A stretch of 64,000 nucleotides of DNA, taken from Methanolobus zinderi. GTDB lineage: Archaea > Halobacteriota > Methanosarcinia > Methanosarcinales > Methanosarcinaceae. The stretch spans positions 558,001 to 622,000 of the forward strand of contig NZ_CP058215.1 of assembly GCF_013388255.1 (NCBI RefSeq), in the 5' to 3' direction. Shown piece after piece: positions 9,096 to 19,336 of the stretch (positions are counted from its first letter, which is position 1; each line of letters opens with the position of its first letter). The notes beneath the pieces were generated by a model. That model had not been told where the DNA came from and searched no databases. It was given only the letters and a program-made list of their open reading frames with translations. A program made the position numbers and the translations under genes.

Positions 9096-10253
9096 TCAGG
9101 ACTGGGACTTTTCCTGACTATTTTCCCCATTAAAAAGCCCGATATTCTCTTTTTTGATAACATGGTTGTGGTTCTTATAACCAAGAATATCGGCTATCAT
9201 GTTTGTGTGCTTGCCCTTTATCTTTTCCAGTTCCCCGGAAGTGTAGTCTGTAATTCCCTTGGCAAAGGTTTCTCCATCACATTTTATCTCTATGATATCT
9301 CCCCGATCAAAAACACCTTCCACATTAACGATACCCGAGGGCAGCAGGCTCATGCTGTTAAGAATGGCATCCCTTGCACCGGTATCCACTTCAACCGATC
9401 CGCATGTTTTTGAAAGCAGTATCCATCTTATCCTGTTCTTATGGATTTCCTCATTGGCAACGAACAGAGTGCCTATTTCCTCGGCATCCAGGATATTTTT
9501 AACAACGTTCTCCACATTGCTGTTAGCAATTACCATGTTGCAGCCGGACATATGGCAGATCTTGGCAGCTTCGATCTTCGTTCTCATTCCTCCGACCCCT
9601 TTCATACTGGTCGGACTGCCTCCATAGCTTTCCACTTCGGGTGTGATCTCCTCTATAACACTTATGAACTTTGCATCATGATTCCGTTTTGGGTTCTTGT
9701 CATAGAGGCCATCGATATCTGACAGTATTATCAGAAGGTCGGCTTCGATCTTGCTTGCCACCATAGCAGAGAGCTTATCATTATCGCCGAAGGTAGCTTC
9801 GATCTCATTGACGCAGATCGGGTCGTTCTCATTGATTATAGGGATCACGCCATAGCTGAGCAATGTGGATATACTGTTTCTCAGGTTCAGGTAAGTGAGT
9901 CTGCTGGAAAATGATTCGTATGTAATAAGGATCTGCGCGACCTTGAGGTTATGTCTGGAGAAAGAATTGCTCCACTCCTGCATGAGCACACTCTGTCCCA
10001 CTGCTGCACAGGCCTGTCTTACCGGAATTTCCCGCGGTCTTTTCTCAAAGCTAAGCATATCGATGCCGATTCCTATGGCACCGGAGCTAACAAGGATAAC
10101 TTTCTTCCCCATCTCATGCAGAGCGGCAACCTGGGAAGCGATATTGTCCATGAAAGGGTGATTCAGCTTTTCCTCCTCTGTATTGATGGAAGAGGTACCG
10201 ATCTTAATTACGATTTTATCGATATCGTCAAAGATATCCTTCCGGTCGATCAA
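9096..10253 (-). CDS. proB: Glutamate 5-kinase
   Basis: Phosphorylates glutamate at the start of proline synthesis. The 385-residue protein has an amino-acid-kinase domain (IVIKIGTSSI near the N terminus, ILVSSGAIGIGID, INENDPICVNEIEATFGDND) and a C-terminal PUA domain from about residue 280. The start codon is TTG (ID RKDIF...), preceded by GAGGCG at 5 bases; no better ATG precedes the conserved lysine strand. It lies 38 bases downstream of proA. No proC is present in the window. Confidence 0.95.
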   Translation of the reverse strand: MIDRKDIFDDIDKIVIKIGTSSINTEEEKLNHPFMDNIASQVAALHEMGKKVILVSSGAIGIGIDMLSFEKRPREIPVRQACAAVGQSVLMQEWSNSFSRHNLKVAQILITYESFSSRLTYLNLRNSISTLLSYGVIPIINENDPICVNEIEATFGDNDKLSAMVASKIEADLLIILSDIDGLYDKNPKRNHDAKFISVIEEITPEVESYGGSPTSMKGVGGMRTKIEAAKICHMSGCNMVIANSNVENVVKNILDAEEIGTLFVANEEIHKNRIRWILLSKTCGSVEVDTGARDAILNSMSLLPSGIVNVEGVFDRGDIIEIKCDGETFAKGITDYTSGELEKIKGKHTNMIADILGYKNHNHVIKKENIGLFNGENSQEKSQS

Positions 10254-10291
10254 AGATACGCCTCTGTTCTGAAGTTGTTTCTGATAGCCAT

Positions 10292-11653
10292 TTATTCCAG
10301 TGTAGTGTCAAGTACGTCCGAGGCCTTCCTGTTGATCTTCCTGTGGGTGAACTTACGGGCCTCGGGTCCTGCGTAATCTGCAACCCTCTCACCATCACCC
10401 ACAAGTACATACTTATAGATAAGCAGACCTTCCATGCCAACAGGTCCCCTGGCATGAATTTTATTGGTACTGATGCCGACCTCAGCACCCTTTCCATACC
10501 TGAAACCGTCTGCAAATCTTGTGGATGCATTGATCATAACGCTGGATGAGTCCACAAGATCTGTGAAATCCTTCTTCTTGAACTTGTTCTCTGTGATGAT
10601 TGCATCTGTGTGATGTGAACCGTAGGTATTGATGTGCTCGATGGCCTCTTCCATGGACTCCACGATCTTAATGGAAAGTATCAGGTCATTATACTCCGTA
10701 CTCCAGTCCTCCTCAGTTGCCCTGAGAATACTCTTCAGGAAATCGATCATCTCAAGGATCGAATAGGACTGCTCGTCACAGCGCATCTCCACACCTGCTT
10801 CATCAAACCTTTTCGCCATTGTTGGGAGGAACTTCTCAGCTACCTTCTCATGGACAAGCAGGGTCTCCATTGCATTACATACTGCGGGATACTGGACCTT
10901 GGAATCAAAACAGACATCATATGCTTTTGTAAGGTCTGCATCTTCATCAACATATACATGGCATATACCATCCGCATGACCCAGGACAGGTATTTTGGTA
11001 TTATCCTGCATGTATTTTACAAAGGCATTGGATCCTCTGGGGATGAGCAGGTCGATATATGCATCCATGCTCAGGATATCATTTACCTCCTCCCTTGTTT
11101 CCATGAGCTGGAATGCGCCTGCAGGCATACCTTTTACGGATTCCGCAGCTTCTTTTAACAGATCGAATATCACGCGGTTGGAATTGAGTGCCTCGCTGCC
11201 ACCCTTGAATATGGTGGCATTCCCGCTTTTAAGACAGAGTGACATCACCTGTGGAACAACATCGGGGCGGGACTCGAATATAACGCCTATGAGCCCAATC
11301 GGACTACTTACCTGGAAGAGCTCCAGTCCCTGATCAAGTTCAAGTGCAGCGATGGTCTCACCAACCGGGTCTTTCAGTTCAATGACATCACGGATGCCGT
11401 CTATCATTCCGCTTATCTTGCTGTCACTGACCTTGAGCCTGTCCACAAGTGCCTGGGAAAGCTCGCCTTTTCTTTTGAGCTTCTCTGCAGTTTCCACGTC
11501 CTTCTGGTTTGCTGCCAGAATCTGATCACGATTATCATCAAGTGCCTGTGCCATTGCTTCAAGAGCAGCATTCTTTGTCCCGGTATTGACACTTGCAAGA
11601 ATAATGGATGCTTTTTTAGCCTCAATGACCTTTTCTTCAATTTCCTGAGCCAT
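10292..11653 (-). CDS. proA: Gamma-glutamyl phosphate reductase
   Basis: NADPH-dependent reduction of glutamyl 5-phosphate to the semialdehyde, the second step of proline synthesis; it works directly with ProB because the intermediate is labile. The product has 453 residues from the ATG at 11653, which has AGGTGG 8 bases upstream; an in-frame GTG four codons earlier overlaps that site and was not chosen. Aldehyde-dehydrogenase-fold motifs include IFESRPDVVPQV, KGGSEALNSN and the catalytic cysteine region YPAVCNAMETLLVH. First gene of the proA-proB-cca run. Confidence 0.95.
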   Translation of the reverse strand: MAQEIEEKVIEAKKASIILASVNTGTKNAALEAMAQALDDNRDQILAANQKDVETAEKLKRKGELSQALVDRLKVSDSKISGMIDGIRDVIELKDPVGETIAALELDQGLELFQVSSPIGLIGVIFESRPDVVPQVMSLCLKSGNATIFKGGSEALNSNRVIFDLLKEAAESVKGMPAGAFQLMETREEVNDILSMDAYIDLLIPRGSNAFVKYMQDNTKIPVLGHADGICHVYVDEDADLTKAYDVCFDSKVQYPAVCNAMETLLVHEKVAEKFLPTMAKRFDEAGVEMRCDEQSYSILEMIDFLKSILRATEEDWSTEYNDLILSIKIVESMEEAIEHINTYGSHHTDAIITENKFKKKDFTDLVDSSSVMINASTRFADGFRYGKGAEVGISTNKIHARGPVGMEGLLIYKYVLVGDGERVADYAGPEARKFTHRKINRKASDVLDTTLE

Positions 11654-11822
11654 GAAATGAACCACCTTGGGTTTCTTAAAAGAGGGATATGGGATTCTTA
11701 AGAGTCTTCATTATATAGTATAGTGATATTGCACATTACTCTTTGGTTTTATAGTTATCGATTATGATGCTACTTTCTTGTTTCACAACTCTTTTAAGTT
11801 TTAATTCACAAATATCATCTCA

Positions 11823-12560
11823 ATGCCAGAGCCGGGTATTCTCTTTATTATTGCCGCATTCTTCTCGGAGGTTCTCGGGACAATGGCGGGTTTCGGTTCA
11901 TCCACTGTCTTTCTTCCAATAGCACTGTTCTTCTTTGATTTCAGAACCGCTCTAATATTAGTAGCCATCTTCCATATGTCCGGAAATATTGGCAGGGTCA
12001 CTTTCTTCAGACACGGCTTCAACAGGGAACTGATCATCAGGTTCGGGATTCCCAGTGTTATACTGACTATTATCGGTGCCTTTCTTGTCAGCTATGTCTC
12101 ACAGTCTGTATTGAAAATGATACTCGGTGTATTTCTTCTGGTGTATGTGGTGATCTCAATATCCCGGCCCGACCTGTCAGTGAAGCCGACAACAGAGAAC
12201 ACTTTGCTTGGGGGGAGTATATCCGGCTTCTTTGCGGGATTGATTGGCACTGGCGGAGCTCTGCGGAGTTCGTTCCTTACATCCTATAATCTCGAAAAAT
12301 CGGTCTACATCTCCACTGCAGCAGCGATATCACTTGCAGTAGATATCTCTCGGATCCCTGTCTATTTTGCAAGCGGTTATCTTCCACAGGAGTATTACTA
12401 TTATATACCTGTTCTTTTTCTTGTAGCAATAGCTGGTTCTTTTGTCGGGAAGAGAGCTGTTTCAAGGATACCTCAGAAGAAGTTCAGGACTTTTGTGCTG
12501 ATCTGTATCGGGCTGGTGAGCCTGAAGTTTATTTATGACGGGCTTATTTTTATTCTCTGA
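11823..12560 (+). CDS. TauE/SafE-family membrane permease
   Basis: A 245-residue polytopic membrane protein with about eight hydrophobic helices and the internal duplication typical of TauE/SafE (formerly DUF81): the first half has GFGSSTVFLP, the second GLIGTGGALRSSFL. Family members export sulfite, sulfoacetate or other organic anions; the substrate here is unknown. It stands alone between proA (divergent) and iorAB, so context gives no substrate. Confidence 0.8.
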   Translation: MPEPGILFIIAAFFSEVLGTMAGFGSSTVFLPIALFFFDFRTALILVAIFHMSGNIGRVTFFRHGFNRELIIRFGIPSVILTIIGAFLVSYVSQSVLKMILGVFLLVYVVISISRPDLSVKPTTENTLLGGSISGFFAGLIGTGGALRSSFLTSYNLEKSVYISTAAAISLAVDISRIPVYFASGYLPQEYYYYIPVLFLVAIAGSFVGKRAVSRIPQKKFRTFVLICIGLVSLKFIYDGLIFIL

Positions 12561-12659
12561 ATTTTCATTCCCATGAATTAATTGTCACATTTTAGCACGA
12601 TTCTTGTTTTCAGATATCTTTATCAATAATCATTAAGTATACGCTGGCAGGAGATTCTC

Positions 12660-14489
12660 ATGGTAAAACGCGAGTACATGCTTGGAAACGTTGCAATCGC
12701 GCGCGGTATCGTTGAAGGGGGCGGACAGGTCATATCCGGCTATCCCGGAACCCCGTCTTCAGAGATCATCGGTACACTGGCAGGAATGAAGGAAAGGAAT
12801 TTTTACGTAGAATGGTCGGTCAATGAGAAGGTTGCCCTTGAGGTAGCGGCCGGCGCAGCCATGGCAGGTGTGCGCTCCGTGGTCACCATGAAACATGTGG
12901 GTCTGAACGTCGCAGCGGACCCTCTTATGACGCTGGCATATACGGGTGTAAAAGGAAGCATGGTTATCATCGTTGCTGATGATCCGTCATGTCACTCATC
13001 TCAGAACGAACAGGATACACGCAGGTATTCACAGTTCTCGCTGATCCCGTGCCTGGATCCATGCACACCCCAGGAAGCAAAGGATATGATGCCCTATGCG
13101 TTCGAAATTTCAAACAAGTTGCAGACACCTGTAATTTTCAGGCCGACAACACGCATATCCCATGGCAAGTCCGATGTGGAGCTGGGTCCTGTGAAAGAGG
13201 ATATGCCTGCAGCTGACTTCCAGAAGGATCTGGAAAGATGGGTCATGGTTCCCAAGAACGCCAGGATACAGCACCCTCATCTGCTGGAGCTGCAAAAGGA
13301 TATTCTTGCGGAACTTGAGAACTCGCCCTGGAATGAGCTTGAACTGAGCGAGGGTGCAAGTGTTGGTGTAATAGCATCGGGAATTGCTTCGGTCTATGCA
13401 AAGGAAGCTGTGATCAGACAGGGAATTGATGCTTCATTCCTGAAGATAGGAACCTATCCTGTTCCGGAGAAAAAGATACGTACTCTCATGGAGAACGCCG
13501 ATCGTATAATCATTTTCGAGGAAATGGAGCCTGTCGTCGAAGAGCAGGTTAGGATCATAGCACAGGAAACAGGCTCAGATGTTGAGATAATCGGTAAGAT
13601 GCCGGGTCCGATTCCGAGGATATTCGAGCTGAATACCGATGTATGTGCAGATGTCCTTGCGGAGGTGCTGGGACTTGGAAGGTCGGATGTCCCGGCTGAT
13701 ACGGGTGAGGACTTTGATTATGACAGATGCAGGGTTGAACTGCCAATGCGTCCGCCTGTCATGTGTCCGGGTTGTTCTCACAGGGCTACTTTCCATGTCA
13801 TGAAAAGGGTCTATGGGAAAAATGCAATATTCCCCAGTGATATCGGTTGCTATACCCTTGGAATCCAGAGTGGCACCGTGGATACGACGCTCTGTATGGG
13901 TGGAAGCATAACCGTTGCAAGCGGAATGTATCAGGCAGGAGAGACAAAGCCCATATGCTGCTCCATTGGTGATTCCACATTCTTCCACACGGGCATGAAC
14001 GGTCTTCTTAATGCTATCTATAATAAGGCGGATATTACAGTAACTATAGTAGATAACCGCACCACCGCAATGACCGGGCACCAGCCAAATCCGGGTATGG
14101 GTAAACTTGCAACAGGTGAGCAGACAACGGAGGTCTGTCTGGAAACACTCTGTAAGGGTATGGGAGCCGGCTTTGTAGAAACCGTTGATCCCTACGATCT
14201 CAATAAGGCCGAGGAGGTCTTCAGGAAAGCGAAGGATTATAAGGGAACTTCCGTTGTTATCACGGAACAGCTCTGTGTTATCGATGCAAAGCGCTCTGGT
14301 ATTCGCAGAAAACCATTTACCATTGACGCTGACAAATGTGTGGGATGTAAGAAATGTGTATATCTTGGCTGTCCGGCAATTGAATTTGACGTGGAGACCA
14401 AAAAAGCTTCGATTAATATGATGTGTACCGGCTGTGGGGTATGTGACCGCCTGTGCATGTTCGAGGCTATCTCGGAGGTGAAGAAATGA
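12660..14489 (+). CDS. iorA: Indolepyruvate ferredoxin oxidoreductase, alpha subunit
   Basis: Thiamine-diphosphate enzyme that converts aryl pyruvates to aryl acetyl-CoA with ferredoxin as electron acceptor, or the reverse for aromatic amino acid synthesis from aryl acids. The 609-residue protein contains an N-terminal pyrimidine-binding domain (GYPGTPSSEI), the TPP-binding segment IGDSTFFHTG...IVDNRTTAMTG (about residues 440-480) and a C-terminal ferredoxin domain with CVGCKKCVYLGC and CTGCGVCDRLC. The start follows GCAGGAGATTCTC-ATG. Its stop overlaps iorB by 4 bases. Confidence 0.95.
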   Translation: MVKREYMLGNVAIARGIVEGGGQVISGYPGTPSSEIIGTLAGMKERNFYVEWSVNEKVALEVAAGAAMAGVRSVVTMKHVGLNVAADPLMTLAYTGVKGSMVIIVADDPSCHSSQNEQDTRRYSQFSLIPCLDPCTPQEAKDMMPYAFEISNKLQTPVIFRPTTRISHGKSDVELGPVKEDMPAADFQKDLERWVMVPKNARIQHPHLLELQKDILAELENSPWNELELSEGASVGVIASGIASVYAKEAVIRQGIDASFLKIGTYPVPEKKIRTLMENADRIIIFEEMEPVVEEQVRIIAQETGSDVEIIGKMPGPIPRIFELNTDVCADVLAEVLGLGRSDVPADTGEDFDYDRCRVELPMRPPVMCPGCSHRATFHVMKRVYGKNAIFPSDIGCYTLGIQSGTVDTTLCMGGSITVASGMYQAGETKPICCSIGDSTFFHTGMNGLLNAIYNKADITVTIVDNRTTAMTGHQPNPGMGKLATGEQTTEVCLETLCKGMGAGFVETVDPYDLNKAEEVFRKAKDYKGTSVVITEQLCVIDAKRSGIRRKPFTIDADKCVGCKKCVYLGCPAIEFDVETKKASINMMCTGCGVCDRLCMFEAISEVKK

Positions 14490-15082
14490 GTGCAGAAGGA
14501 ATATCCATATTCGATCTAATAATTGCGGGTGTGGGCGGACAGGGTACCATCCTTGCATCTGATATCATAGGCAAGGCTGCTGTAAAGGAAGATATGTCCG
14601 TCAGAGCCGCAGAGACCCATGGTATGGCCCAGCGTGGTGGCTCGGTTGTGAACCATATCAGGCTCGGATGCGAGCTTGGTTCGATGATACCTCTGAAAGG
14701 TGCCGATGTCTTGCTTGCACTGGAACCAAGTGAAGCACTGAGATATATGGAATACCTTGCAGAGGACGGAGTGATATTGGTCAATACGGAACCGATACTT
14801 CCGGTCACTGTTACTTCAGGACTCTGTACTTATCCGGATATCGATGATATTCTCTCCGTGATGAAAGAAGAAAGGGAAGTCAAGGCCTTCAATGCTACGG
14901 ATCTTGCAAAGGAGGCGGGACATCCGCAATCCATGAACGTTGTCATGGTGGGTGCGGTATCAAACTATCTGCCTGTATCTGTTGATACCCTGCTTGAATG
15001 TGTTAAGGAACTGGTTCCTCCGAAAACAGTTGACATCAATATCAGGGCTTTTGAGATGGGCAGGTCTGTAATACAGGGATGA
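14486..15082 (+). CDS. iorB: Indolepyruvate ferredoxin oxidoreductase, beta subunit
   Basis: Partner of IorA, of the 2-oxoacid:ferredoxin oxidoreductase gamma family, 198 residues. The glycine-rich GVGGQGTILASDIIG segment near the N terminus and ETHGMAQRGGSV are typical. The ATG at 14486 overlaps the iorA stop (ATGA) and has CGGAGG upstream, so the two are translationally coupled. Its stop codon lies inside a perfect terminator stem. Confidence 0.95.
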   Translation: MSAEGISIFDLIIAGVGGQGTILASDIIGKAAVKEDMSVRAAETHGMAQRGGSVVNHIRLGCELGSMIPLKGADVLLALEPSEALRYMEYLAEDGVILVNTEPILPVTVTSGLCTYPDIDDILSVMKEEREVKAFNATDLAKEAGHPQSMNVVMVGAVSNYLPVSVDTLLECVKELVPPKTVDINIRAFEMGRSVIQG

Positions 15083-15108
15083 TCACAGCTCATCCCTGAT
15101 ATTTTAGC
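15074..15108 (+). terminator. Strong hairpin terminator after iorB
   Basis: CAGGGATGA (15074-15082) and TCATCCCTG (15090-15098) form a perfect 9-bp stem with a 7-base loop, followed by ATATTTTAG. It contains the iorB stop codon and separates iorAB from the convergent galU. Confidence 0.65.
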
Positions 15109-15118
15109 TAGTTTCATT

Positions 15119-16036
15119 TTACTTGCTTAGGATCTTCTTAGCAACATCCTTTTTTTCCGGACTTGAGCCAGGATCTATCTGCTTGCTTCTGATATGCTCC
15201 TCGATCTGTCCTCGCATATCTTTGTTTTTAAGTGCAAAATCAACTATCGCCTTGACGTACTCTACCTTGTCACCGGTATCGTATCTCTGGCCCCTGAACC
15301 TGTATGCATATATCATCTGTTCTTCGTTTAAAAGGCGTATGGCATCCGTGAGCTGTATCTCATTACCCACACCACTTGCTGTTTCTTTTATGCAGTCAAG
15401 TATCTCTGGAGTGAATACGTATCTTCCTATTGCTCCTATATTGGATGGAGCATCTTCAGCTTTTGGTTTTTCAACAATATTGTCCAGAGTGTATAATGAA
15501 TCATCTATGGGCTTACCTTTAATGATACCGTAGCTGCTGATCTTTTCCTGTGGTACTTCTTCCACAGCTATGGTGGACCTGCCGTATTTCACGAAGTTAT
15601 CGATCAACTGTTTGGTACAGGGTTCTTGATTCACAATTATGTCGTCACCAAGCAGTACCGCAAAGGGCTCGTCATTGATATGTTTCTTTGCCGTGTAGAT
15701 AGCATCCCCGAGTCCTCGGGGCTCTTTCTGCCTGATATAGTGTATATCTACCAGTGATGAGATGTCCTGCACTATCTTTAATAGGTTCTCTTTTTTCTTT
15801 TCCCTTAGATGATTCTCAAGTTCCGGGGAGTCATCGAAATAATCCTCAATGGATCTCTTGCTCCTGCCGGTAATGAATACGATGTCATCTATTCCGGATG
15901 CTATGGCTTCCTCCACTACATAGTGGATAACTGGCTTGTCTATTATAGGAAGCATTTCCTTTGGCATGGATTTTGTGACAGGGAGGAACCTTGTTCCAAG
16001 ACCTGCGACAGGGATTACGGCTTTTTTGACTTCCAC
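15119..16036 (-). CDS. galU: UTP-glucose-1-phosphate uridylyltransferase
   Basis: Makes UDP-glucose from UTP and glucose 1-phosphate for glycans and surface polysaccharide. The 305-residue length and the nucleotidyltransferase signature GLGTRFLPVTKSMPKEMLP near the N terminus are those of GalU. The start is GTG at 16036 with AAGGAG 7 bases upstream, and a TCATATAAG box sits about 50 bases further up. It is a single gene, convergent with iorAB and divergent from the ribosomal superoperon. Confidence 0.93.
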   Translation of the reverse strand: MEVKKAVIPVAGLGTRFLPVTKSMPKEMLPIIDKPVIHYVVEEAIASGIDDIVFITGRSKRSIEDYFDDSPELENHLREKKKENLLKIVQDISSLVDIHYIRQKEPRGLGDAIYTAKKHINDEPFAVLLGDDIIVNQEPCTKQLIDNFVKYGRSTIAVEEVPQEKISSYGIIKGKPIDDSLYTLDNIVEKPKAEDAPSNIGAIGRYVFTPEILDCIKETASGVGNEIQLTDAIRLLNEEQMIYAYRFRGQRYDTGDKVEYVKAIVDFALKNKDMRGQIEEHIRSKQIDPGSSPEKKDVAKKILSK

Positions 16037-16569
16037 TTTCTAACTCCTTGTTTTAGAATTCAGGTACGTATACAAGTACATTAATACTTATATGATTTTT
16101 CAATTAGCTTGCAGATTTTTCTGATGTTGCAGTCCAGCAGTAGAATCTTTATTATCGTGCAAAGAGTTTAAATAGTAAATATACGTTTAATGGCGCAACG
16201 TTAGATCAGGTGAAGATGATCTGACCAGATTAAACTTACAGTGCGAAAAAGTCGGATTTAACATGAAGTATAGGGCCTCTTCAGGAATGCCCGCAGTGTA
16301 CAATAAAGTTCACCACAATGCAGAGATGTTTAAATCTTTTCGAGATGACGCCGGAGTTTGCCCCAATAAGGGTATGCCAGGATCCACCAGATATAGTGGA
16401 AACGGCAGGTCGCTACGCTGAATGCGTGTACGCTAGTATACGTGGAGTTCACGTAGTGTATTAACGCTTGATTCAGGTCGATTCTGGTTGACTTGATGAC
16501 TTTTTTGCATCTTGGCCATACTTTGTGTGGTCTCACTTAAGAAGAAAATGTGTAATCAGGAGAATAAGA
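16037..16569 (+). other. Long region between galU and uL3: probable structured leader of the ribosomal superoperon
   Basis: 533 bases without an assured gene. It holds the galU promoter, two plus-strand TATA-like boxes (TTTAAATA at 16167-16174 and TTTAAATC at 16329-16336), a hairpin AGATCA-N8-TGATCT (16203-16222) and a perfect 6-bp stem TACGTG-GAGTT-CACGTA (16439-16455). A 52-codon frame (16263-16421, starting MKYRASSGMP) lacks a ribosome site and is doubtful. The leader to the uL3 start would be about 210-370 bases depending on the promoter used, long for an archaeal mRNA. Confidence 0.5.
16167..16174 (+). promoter_or_regulatory. Candidate TATA box of the ribosomal superoperon
   Basis: TTTAAATA preceded by AAAGAG (purine-rich, BRE-like). 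Transcription would start near 16198, leaving a leader of about 370 bases before the uL3 start at 16570. A second candidate, TTTAAATC, lies at 16329. Confidence 0.4.
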
Positions 16570-17583
16570 ATGGCAAAAGGGCATAGACCAAGACGAGGTT
16601 CACTCGCTTTCAGTCCGCGCAAAAGAGCACAAAGCCACATCCCAAGATTCAACTCATGGCCAGAGTCCGCAGGAGAACCAAAGCTCCAGGACTTTGCCGG
16701 GTATAAGGTGGGCATGACCCACGTGATATTGGTTGATGATGTGAAGAACAGTCTGACTGAAGGCATGGAGATCTCAGTACCTGTCACAGTTGTGGAAACA
16801 CCTGCTATTCGTGTTGCTGCTATCCGTGCTTATAATAACACTCACTATGGTGAGAAGGCTGTTGCTGATGCGTGGAGCTCCGATGTCGACGAAAGTCTTG
16901 GAAAGACAATCAAGTTACCAAAGGAGTCCAATACCGAGGAAGCTTTGGATAAGATCACTAAGATGATCGAAGAAGGTAGTGTTTCTGACATCAAGGTCGT
17001 AACCTACACCTTACCAAAGAAGCTCACAGGTATTCCCAAGAAGAATGCGGACATCATGGAAACCGCAGTCAACGGCTCAAGTGTGCAGGAAAAGTTCGAC
17101 TACGCAAAGTCCTTACTTGGATCCGAAGTGAAGATCAGCGACGTATTCAACAACGGTGAATTTGTTGACGTGGCAGCCATCACCACCGGAAAAGGAACAC
17201 AGGGCCCCGTAAAGAGATGGGGTATCAACCTTGCGAAGAACAAGCACTCCAGGCAGGGAAGTCTCAGGCAGATAGGAACCCTTGGTCCTTTCCACCCGGC
17301 ACGTGTCAGCTGGAGAGTTCCGCAGATGGGTCAGATGGGATACCACCAGAGAACAGAATACAACAAGCGTATTATGAAGGTCTCCACAGATGGCGAGGAG
17401 ATCAACCCTGAAGGTGGTTTCCTGAACTACGGTCTTGTAAGAGGGGACTATGTACTGCTCAAAGGAAGCATCCCGGGACCCTCCAAGAGGCTTGTAAGGC
17501 TCAGAGAACCAATGAGGTCAAAGGCGACTGCAATGGGTGAACCACAGCTCCTTCATGTGAGCACACAATCCAAACAGGGGTGA
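16570..17583 (+). CDS. rpl3: Ribosomal protein uL3
   Basis: Large-subunit protein near the peptidyl transferase centre and first gene of the S10-type operon. The product has 337 residues from the ATG at 16570 ([19 protein letters not shown]), preceded by AGGAG at 7 bases; in-frame codons further up lie in the leader and were rejected. The N terminus and the [10 protein letters not shown] loop are archaeal/eukaryotic-type. Confidence 0.97.
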   Translation: MAKGHRPRRGSLAFSPRKRAQSHIPRFNSWPESAGEPKLQDFAGYKVGMTHVILVDDVKNSLTEGMEISVPVTVVETPAIRVAAIRAYNNTHYGEKAVADAWSSDVDESLGKTIKLPKESNTEEALDKITKMIEEGSVSDIKVVTYTLPKKLTGIPKKNADIMETAVNGSSVQEKFDYAKSLLGSEVKISDVFNNGEFVDVAAITTGKGTQGPVKRWGINLAKNKHSRQGSLRQIGTLGPFHPARVSWRVPQMGQMGYHQRTEYNKRIMKVSTDGEEINPEGGFLNYGLVRGDYVLLKGSIPGPSKRLVRLREPMRSKATAMGEPQLLHVSTQSKQG

Positions 17584-17588
17584 AGTGA

Positions 17589-18350
17589 ATGGCCACAGCA
17601 AACATTATTGATTTATCCGGTAACAGCAAGGGCGATGTGCAGCTTCCTGCAGTATTCGATGAGGCATACAGGCCTGATCTTATCAAAAGAGCTGTACTTA
17701 CGGCACAGGCAAACAGGCTGCAGCCCTATGGTACCAAATTGTATGCAGGTATGGAAACCTCAGCAGAGTCATGGGGATCAGGCAGAGGTGTTGCACAGAT
17801 CCCGAGGCTCTCAAACGGTAGCCGTGCAGCAAGAGTTCCTCAGGCTGTCGGCGGTAGGAGAGCACATCCTCCGAAGACCGAAACCGACAGAACAGAGAAA
17901 GTAAACAGAAAAGAAAGGCGTATGGCAATCCGTTCAGCCATAGCAAGTACAGCTAACGCAGAAGTGGTAATGGGACGCGGACACAGATTCGATGCTCAGC
18001 TTCCACTGGTGGCAGAAAATGCCCTAGAAGACCTTGAAAAGACAAAGGACGTTGTCAGTTTCCTGCAGGCAGCAGGTGTCTATGACGATGTACTTCGCGC
18101 AAAGGACGGTAGGAACGTAAGGGCCGGAAGAGGAAAGCTCCGTGGAAGAAGATTCAAGAACAGAAAGAGCGTCCTCATTGTAGCGGCACGCGATTCCGCT
18201 CTTTTCAGATCTGCAAGGAACCTTGCAGGTGTGGATGTAATATCAGTGGATTCCCTTAATACCGAGATCCTTGCACCGGGAACACACGCCGGCAGGTTGA
18301 CAGTATGGACAGAATCTGCAATAGCTGCCCTGGAGGGAATGTTCGAATGA
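17589..18350 (+). CDS. rpl4: Ribosomal protein uL4
   Basis: Lines the exit tunnel of the large subunit. 253 residues with the archaeal [15 protein letters not shown] loop. It starts 5 bases after uL3 with GGGGTGAA as ribosome site, and its stop overlaps the uL23 start (ATGA). Confidence 0.97.
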   Translation: MATANIIDLSGNSKGDVQLPAVFDEAYRPDLIKRAVLTAQANRLQPYGTKLYAGMETSAESWGSGRGVAQIPRLSNGSRAARVPQAVGGRRAHPPKTETDRTEKVNRKERRMAIRSAIASTANAEVVMGRGHRFDAQLPLVAENALEDLEKTKDVVSFLQAAGVYDDVLRAKDGRNVRAGRGKLRGRRFKNRKSVLIVAARDSALFRSARNLAGVDVISVDSLNTEILAPGTHAGRLTVWTESAIAALEGMFE

Positions 18351-18595
18351 GCGCAATCAAATACCCATTCATCACTGAAAAAGCAATGATGCTTCTGGAA
18401 GACAACAAACTCCAGTTTGTTGTCGATTCCCGCGCAAACAAGAATCAGATCAAGGCCGAGGTCATGAAACTTTATGGTTTCCCGGTTGCCTCGGTATGTA
18501 CTATGAGCACAATGAAAGGTCTCAAGAAGGCCATAGTGACTTTCGAAGGCACAGAGGCTGCCCACGAAATAGCTACAAGGATAGGTCTGATGTGA
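18347..18595 (+). CDS. rpl23: Ribosomal protein uL23
   Basis: 82-residue large-subunit protein at the tunnel exit, part of the docking site for SRP and SecY. Starts [14 protein letters not shown] at the ATG overlapping the uL4 stop; the longer frame upstream belongs to the uL4 reading region. Confidence 0.96.
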   Translation: MSAIKYPFITEKAMMLLEDNKLQFVVDSRANKNQIKAEVMKLYGFPVASVCTMSTMKGLKKAIVTFEGTEAAHEIATRIGLM

Positions 18596-18606
18596 GGTGA
18601 ATTTGT

Positions 18607-19320
18607 ATGGCAAGAAGAATCATATCACAGAACAGAGGTCGTGGAACCCCTACTTACAGAGCACCATCACACAGGTATAAGGCTTCAATGAAGCACCCTC
18701 GTGTTGACTCGAATGACACTGTTTACGGTACAGTGCTTGAGGTCACACACGATCCGGCACGCTCTGCACCGGTAGTAAAGGTATCTTTCGATAACGGCGA
18801 GGAACGTCTGATCCTTGCACCGGAAGGCGTTGCGGTGGGCGACGAGATCGCCTGCGGAATATCCGCAGAAGTAAAACCAGGAAACATCCTGCCACTGGCA
18901 GAGATCCCGGAAGGTGTCCCTGTCTGTAACATTGAGGGTAAACCCAATGACGGAGGAAGGTTTGCACGTTCTTCAGGTGTATATGCAACAGTAATTTCCC
19001 ATGAACGTGGTAAGACAGTCCTTGAGATGCCTTCAGGTGAGATGAAATGGTTCAACCCGAGATGTCGTGCAACAATTGGTATTATTGCAGGTGGCGGAAG
19101 GGTTGACAGACCGTTTCTCAAGGCAGGAAAGAAGTATCACAAGTTGAAGACAAGAGCTGCAAAGTATCCCCGTGTAAGAGGTGTCGCCATGAATGTAATC
19201 GATCACCCGTTCGGTGGAGGTAACAGGCAGCATCCCGGAAGACCTACCACGGTCAGCAGGAATGCACCTCCGGGACGTAAAGTAGGCCAGATAGCAGCAC
19301 GCAGGACAGGAAAGCGTTAA
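18607..19320 (+). CDS. rpl2: Ribosomal protein uL2
   Basis: Conserved large-subunit protein needed for subunit association and peptidyl transfer. 237 residues with the C-terminal [14 protein letters not shown] motif, whose His lies near the peptidyl transferase centre. Ribosome site GAGGTG 7 bases upstream. Confidence 0.97.
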   Translation: MARRIISQNRGRGTPTYRAPSHRYKASMKHPRVDSNDTVYGTVLEVTHDPARSAPVVKVSFDNGEERLILAPEGVAVGDEIACGISAEVKPGNILPLAEIPEGVPVCNIEGKPNDGGRFARSSGVYATVISHERGKTVLEMPSGEMKWFNPRCRATIGIIAGGGRVDRPFLKAGKKYHKLKTRAAKYPRVRGVAMNVIDHPFGGGNRQHPGRPTTVSRNAPPGRKVGQIAARRTGKR

Positions 19321-19336
19321 ACCGGAGGCTTAAATC

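Noticed and set aside
16263-16421. 52-codon frame between galU and uL3
   Set aside because: No ribosome site, odd composition, and it overlaps the second TATA-like box; kept only as part of the leader description.
16330-16536. Minus-strand 68-codon frame opposite the uL3 leader
   Set aside because: No ribosome site and not protein-like; probably a chance frame in a structured region.
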